Shown here: positions 60,001 to 64,000 of the stretch, in pieces
Layout of the letters: every line of letters starts with the position of its first letter
Numbering within the stretch: position 1 is the stretch's first letter
Assembly (NCBI GenBank): GCA_025642065.1
Contig: JAODUP010000436.1
Location: 575,001-639,000, forward strand
DNA length: 64,000 bases
DNA from: Paralvinella palmiformis
Lineage: Eukaryota > Annelida > Polychaeta > Terebellida > Alvinellidae
Reading direction: 5' to 3'
Made by a program: the position numbers and the translations under genes
The notes under the pieces: model-generated
Database searches by the model: none
What the model saw: the letters and a program-made list of their open reading frames with translations, nothing else
Told to the model about the DNA's origin: nothing

Positions 60001-63000
60001 ACGTGCACAAAAGTTGCTGTAAAATATCAGTCATCATCATTACAAGGACACAGTTCACAAATATTGAATATTTCTTTTACATTTACATGTCACATTGACC
60101 CTTGCTTGTTACATTATTGATATCTGGCACTTGGGGATACATATGTGATTAAAATAAAGTTTACTAGGTCACCTAGTTATTTTTCTTTTGCTGTATTGTC
60201 ACCTCATGATCTGATAATATTGATCTTTTTACGATTTCACGTCACTTCATTTGTCTTTACCAAGATTGCTAATGAACATTCCATTTCTTGTTACTGCAGT
60301 TGCTGTATGAGGGAGCCACTATCGGTCTTAGTCTCGGTGCTGTACATCTAGTTTATTTTCCCTACTTGCCAGCAGCAACACCTAAACACATTGTTGGAAC
60401 TGTCCACGGTGTAGCTCACGGTATCTGGTGTGTGACGGCGATATCATCCCTCGTCCTGTGGCATATTTTAAACCCGAACAAGAGAAAAGCCTGTTTAAAT
60501 CCAGATGGAGAGAAACCACGGCCAGGTAACCTGGTACGGTCCAACAGTGTACAGTATACATTAACAGATGTATGGAAAGAAAGGTCTGTATTGGTTTACA
60601 ATAGTTAGAATCTTTTAATATAAGCTCTGTGTACTCCCATGATGTATTTGATAGCGCACTGCAGTGCAGACATCTAGCTCACGGGATCAAATTCCAGTGC
60701 TGCATGTCTATGTTGGATGTTACATTCATCATAAAAAGGCAATGGCCGATTATATTATTTCACTAGGGAGTGGCTTCTCGGGCATACATCCCAGGTGACG
60801 CCACCTCTAAGGCTAAACAAATCACTGACTCACTCACAGAATGTGCTCTGTTTACTCTGTGCTGTGAATGAAGGATTGTGTGGCTTCTTTTTGTATTAAT
60901 TACTCTAGGGATGATTAATGGTTTGAGATAAGTCTTGAATCTTGATTAGTTATCTTCTTCTTATGCCCATCATCCCTCATAGGCAATTGATCACTGTCTT
61001 CCAGAGTCTTCTGTCATGGACTCATAGTTCCTCATGATGAAGACCCTTCCTCTTCGAGGCAAGTGTCAACGTATCTGTAGTGAGTACGTTTTTTATGAGA
61101 TGGAGGTGCTAGTCCAATGCTCAACCCTGATCCTTTCTCATTCAGGCTTGATGAGTAAAGGTGGTCTTTTTATTGTGTTCTGTAGTCATCAATATTCTAG
61201 AATGTTGATTGGTTGATTGATTGGTTTGTTTGTTTGTTTATTTAACCATGGCACTGGTCATATCTGGGACATATGACCGAGGAGTGACCCCCTAGGAAAA
61301 CAGATTCAAGTCCACAAGCTGGAATTTTACAACAGAGTACTCTAACAACTGTGCTATCAGGGCATTCTAAGATTATAGCATGTGTCAAGTCAGATGACCA
61401 TGAACCATTTTAACATGTCATGCCAATGTTGAGTGTGGATAGAGTAAACATTCATTTATTTCTGATATAAACTTCTCTTTATAACTGCATGTTTAGACAC
61501 TAATACACCAAGACTATTGTTATATTTATCTATATAAGACAGAACTGAATAGATCACCGTTGGGTAGAGCTCAGATAGTTCTTATGTGAAGGTGATCCTT
61601 TTAAGCAGGTTCTAGCCTTCACAGACAGTGCTTAGGTGGAAAACCTGAAGAACTAGATTCAGTCAGTATATTTGAACTAGGTAGTCAACAAATTCAGCTT
61701 CTCATGGTAACTGAGTATACAAAGTAAGGAGTTGACATGAGATCTGTTGATGTTCAGTGATATGAGATCTGTTGATGTTCAATGACATGAGATCTGTTGA
61801 TGTTCAATGTTCTCAGGCTTCTGTTGTCATAAGACATCCAATGAAACACATCATACAGTGTTGTTAATACATGTGCGCAGAAATGCTTATTAAGTGACTG
61901 CACCCCCACCATTTGGCCCATTTAGCCTACTGCTTGCACAAAGAGGCCGTAAAACATCAATCAATAATCATCATCAGCACCCCCTCCATTCATCAGTGAG
62001 CAGTATGGGAAGTGAAGCTGATATTTTCAGAAAGTTTCAGTCATTTTGCAGCCTTGAGTTAGTAACAGGCATTCAGTAACAGGGATGATTTTACAACAGC
62101 AAATCATCATTAAATAGCAACCTTTAACCAGAATAAATGAAACAGAGAAAGCTAACATCTAATCCCACACCCCCCAGCTTCCCCAGGAGGAAATATTACT
62201 TAATTTAAAACTACTATACCAGGTTCATTCAGGGAAATGGATGATCGAAATAAAATAAACCAATAATAATAATAATAATATATATTTAATAAAGTGTCCT
62301 TACTAGCAGGAGCCATTCAAAGGCACTGCACAAATGATATGTAATATAATAATACCTCAAATAATATATCTGTAAAAACCCTATAAGAGATTTAAAAGAT
62401 AATTATTATTATATCTGTGAAAGCAACCTTGAATAGGTGTGTTTGTGTTATATTAAAAAAAAGTAAATATTTCTAACCAAGGGGGAAATATAAATAAATA
62501 TAATTTTTCTGATGATAATATTACAATAATATTGATGAGTAATCTTCTCTGTTTAATCTGTGTCCTGTCTTGTATAGTTTATCCATTCATTTGTTAGAGT
62601 TTGATGTCCTGATGACTCTTGACATGGTAACTCAAGCAGTATTTGAGTTTTTGCGAGTGAGCGAGTGTTTTGTTTAACCTATGCTCTGGCCATATCTGGG
62701 ATATATGACTGAAGGGGTGTCTCTTGAGTAAAACATCCAACAAACACAGGCAGTACTGGTATTTGAACTTGGACGTGGAGGTTTACAAGACATTCCTCTA
62801 CTCAGTGAGCTATTGGAGCTCCCAATTATTTGCAAAAGGTATTTTACTAAATATAATAGTTGTCTGCATTTTGCAAAAAAAGAAGTGTTAGTGAGTTAAT
62901 GGTTTGGAGAGCCTCATTGCTCAGGTCAAGCTTGGGACATATGGCATATTGAAACATCCTACAAACACAGCCATAAGTCAGGTTTGAACCCATCACCTGG

Positions 63001-64000
63001 AGGTTTGCAGAAAGATGCTCTGACCTATTTGCTACTGGGGACCGATTCCAAAAAGAGAGAAAATTTTAATCATTAAAACAATATATATTACTACCTACAA
63101 TTTGATTGATTATTAGTATACATAAATGTAAAGGTTGGTTTTACAACCACTTTTTGCACAATATAGGCTAATGGGCTGAGTAATCTCCAGGGACAATGAG
63201 GCAAGATGAATTATCCTTCTGACATAGCCCAGCTGGGGATTGAACCCAGCAGCTATAGATCTGTGGCCAATCATACTACCAGTTAGGCCATGGAAGAGCC
63301 CCTGATTGTGACTATTAGTAACTATTACACACAAAACAAGCCACTTGCTTTAGGCTTTTTCCAAAGTTAGTTAATGTTATTAACTTAATAATATATATGC
63401 TAAACACTATAGAATTATAAAGTTTATAAATATGGTCTTATTTAACACCCCCTTGTGTTTATATATTGAGCTGAAGACTGTAAATATTGATAGCGCATTG
63501 GACCTCAGATCACTACCACCTGAGTTTGAATCTCGGTGTGGGCATATCTGAAGGGTGTTTCATGATTAACTTCATCTCATTACCTTTGGCGGTCACTCGG
63601 CCCATTTAGCCTATGATGTGCACAAAAGTGGCCGTAAAACATCAATCATCATCATCGTCATTGTGAAGACTATAAAGAAAATGGCAAAAATTCTTATGTT
63701 AGCCCAAAACACTGGAAGCTGAATAAACGTGCACCAACACCATGAACATAGTACAGCATTATGGATATAATTAGGTACTGGTGTACATCATGTCAATCTT
63801 GATGAGAAACTGTTAGTACACGTGATGAGAGGTTCTTAGTACATGTAACATATGAGGAAAGCCAGTTTCCCCATTATTTAATAAATTGTGTTAAACATAA
63901 CTGATTAATATTTATGAGTTTTAAAATTTAAATAATTAGACTATATCTGTTGATCCACTATTTGGTCAGTTTCTTCTTGGTATGTTTCACATGGTGCTCT
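56788..64000 (+). CDS. DAGLB: Diacylglycerol lipase beta, N-terminal coding exons (gene continues past window)
   Basis: DAG lipase hydrolyses diacylglycerol at the sn-1 position to give 2-arachidonoylglycerol at membranes. Only three coding exons (56805-56899, 58894-59104, 60300-60583) are seen, giving the first 197 or so of roughly 670 residues. The start MPSLVAFGHRWGIGSDDL matches vertebrate MPGMVLFGRRWAIASDDL. INPGPRRKISYLL (about 86-98) matches CNPGPRKSMSKLL, and LTDVWKER matches the segment just after the fourth membrane helix. Four hydrophobic spans are visible, near residues 19-37, 52-79, 103-122 and 133-159. The closest match is the beta rather than the alpha paralogue, because of NPGPR and VWKER. 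The catalytic lipase domain with its GHSLG motif is not in the window. Exon 56788 has 17 bases of 5'UTR after an acceptor, so at least one upstream non-coding exon exists. The 3.4 kb after 60583 is intron. Confidence 0.9.
57031..57067. repeat. (AT)n microsatellite in a DAGLB intron
   Basis: An AT array between the first two coding exons. Confidence 0.96.
58894..59104 (+). CDS. DAGLB: DAGLB second coding exon (TM1-TM2)
   Basis: This exon encodes residues 33-102 with two hydrophobic stretches and the conserved IINPGPRRKISYLLKVK segment. The acceptor is TGTCTGCAG and the donor GTGACG. Its first base completes Trp32. Confidence 0.95.
59156..59752. mobile_element. Diverged GGAATTG-type foldback element in a DAGLB intron
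   Basis: CCAATTTGTCAATTCCAG-type sequence at the left and an ACCCCATGTCTG end at the right resemble the element at 41444. A SINE fragment lies inside it. Confidence 0.4.
59335..59445 (+). mobile_element. SINE-B fragment
   Basis: Head-side fragment with AGTTCAAATCTCAG (B box) and GTGTTTGTAGGTTGTTTAC. The tail is missing. Confidence 0.55.
59852..60040 (+). mobile_element. SINE-A copy in a DAGLB intron
   Basis: Full copy. About 40 bp before it (ATTATGTGGATCCTCAT) resembles the flank of the copy at 28044. Confidence 0.88.
60300..60583 (+). CDS. DAGLB: DAGLB third coding exon (TM3-TM4)
   Basis: This exon encodes residues 103-197: two membrane spans (LLYEGATIGLSLGAVHLVYF and a second around WCVTAISSLVLW), then a polar cytoplasmic stretch ending LTDVWKER. 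The acceptor is TTACTGCAG and the donor GTCTGT. Confidence 0.93.
60640..60838 (+). mobile_element. SINE-B copy in a DAGLB intron
   Basis: Forward copy with head GATAGCGCACTGCAGTGC, the body TATGTTGGATGTTAC and a tail CACTGACTCACTCAC. Confidence 0.7.
61205..61367 (-). mobile_element. SINE-B copy in a DAGLB intron
   Basis: Reverse copy. The stretch TTTAACCATGGCACTGGTCA then ATCTGGGACATATG marks the body, and the head ends with GATAGCACAGTTG near 61367. Confidence 0.75.
61735..61810. repeat. Three-copy 25-bp tandem repeat
   Basis: ATGAGATCTGTTGATGTTCA repeats three times with a 25-base period in a DAGLB intron. Confidence 0.93.
61914..61976 (+). mobile_element. 5'-truncated SINE-A with 14-bp target duplication
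   Basis: Only the last 63 bases (GGCCCATTTAGCCTAC to the CATCATCA tail) are present. GCACCCCCACCATT at 61900-61913 and GCACCCCCTCCATT at 61977-61990 flank it. Confidence 0.9.
62262..62460 (-). mobile_element. 3' end fragment of the same LINE family, reverse strand
   Basis: Read on the minus strand, this matches the 3' tail of the element at 29577-30400: the AGGGTTTTTACAG-like stretch, GCCTTTGAATGGCTCCTGC, then the TTAAATATA and ATT-repeat end. The 5' part is missing. Confidence 0.8.
62650..62823 (-). mobile_element. SINE-B copy in a DAGLB intron
   Basis: Reverse copy with the GAGTGAGCGAGTG tail at its left end, body segments CTGGCCATATCTGGG and AAACATCCAACAAACAC, and the head at 62823. Confidence 0.77.
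62889..63043 (-). mobile_element. SINE-B copy in a DAGLB intron
   Basis: Reverse copy with ACATCCTACAAACACAG, the B box complement GGTTTGAACCC and a head near CTGACCTATTTGC. Confidence 0.75.
63130..63301 (-). mobile_element. SINE-A2 copy
   Basis: Reverse copy: head GGGGCTCTTCCATGGCCTAA, B box GGTTCAATCCCC. Confidence 0.78.
63488..63658 (+). mobile_element. SINE-A copy lacking its first bases
   Basis: Begins at the TAGCGCATTGGACCTCAG region, has the B box variant GTTTGAATC, and ends in CATCATCATCG. Confidence 0.87.

Larger units (their letters stand above)
60584..64000 (+). other. DAGLB intron running off the window
   Basis: No further DAGLB exon is seen. The stretch holds SINE-A, A2 and B copies and a LINE tail. 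Confidence 0.7.

Overview
This is animal nuclear DNA. The genes are split by introns with GT/AG boundaries. The sequence is full of AC/AT/GAGT/GATA microsatellites, tRNA-derived SINEs, CR1-type LINE relics and small inverted-repeat DNA elements. The proteins and repeat style (GAGT-tailed SINEs, AGATCTAG-rich tracts) suggest a lophotrochozoan, most likely a mollusc; the species cannot be fixed from the sequence alone.

Layout. Positions 1-12.4 kb are gene-poor, CpG-rich intergenic DNA with microsatellites. At 12.47-13.27 kb (minus) lies a complete single-exon Twist-family bHLH transcription factor gene. Positions 13.4-28 kb are again gene-poor and CpG-rich, with one CpG-dense block near 18 kb that could be regulatory. 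Positions 28-36 kb are a repeat graveyard: nested SINE/LINE duplications, a Tigger-like element and a pair of palindromic MITEs. Positions 36.44-53.28 kb (minus) hold a complete 12-exon WDR12 gene (433 codons). Head-to-head with it, the first coding exons of a diacylglycerol lipase beta gene (DAGLB) run on the plus strand from 56.8 kb and leave the window before the catalytic domain.

How the genes work. Twist is a developmental regulator that binds E-boxes. WDR12 is a housekeeping nucleolar factor of the PES1-BOP1-WDR12 complex needed for 60S ribosome maturation. DAGLB is a membrane lipase that makes 2-arachidonoylglycerol. They share no pathway. WDR12 and DAGLB diverge from a 3.5-kb interval and could share promoter DNA.

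The most unusual items are non-coding: a 21-copy 68-bp minisatellite in a WDR12 intron, built from the 3' end of a SINE; two perfect hairpins that abut exactly (47.84-47.95 kb); an inverted-repeat element carrying an unrecognised ORF (51.84-52.66 kb); a duplicated SINE-bearing segment later split by a LINE (27.9-30.6 kb); and a contrast in CpG content between the Twist half and the WDR12/DAGLB half. No prokaryote-type system (CRISPR, operon, phage) is present.
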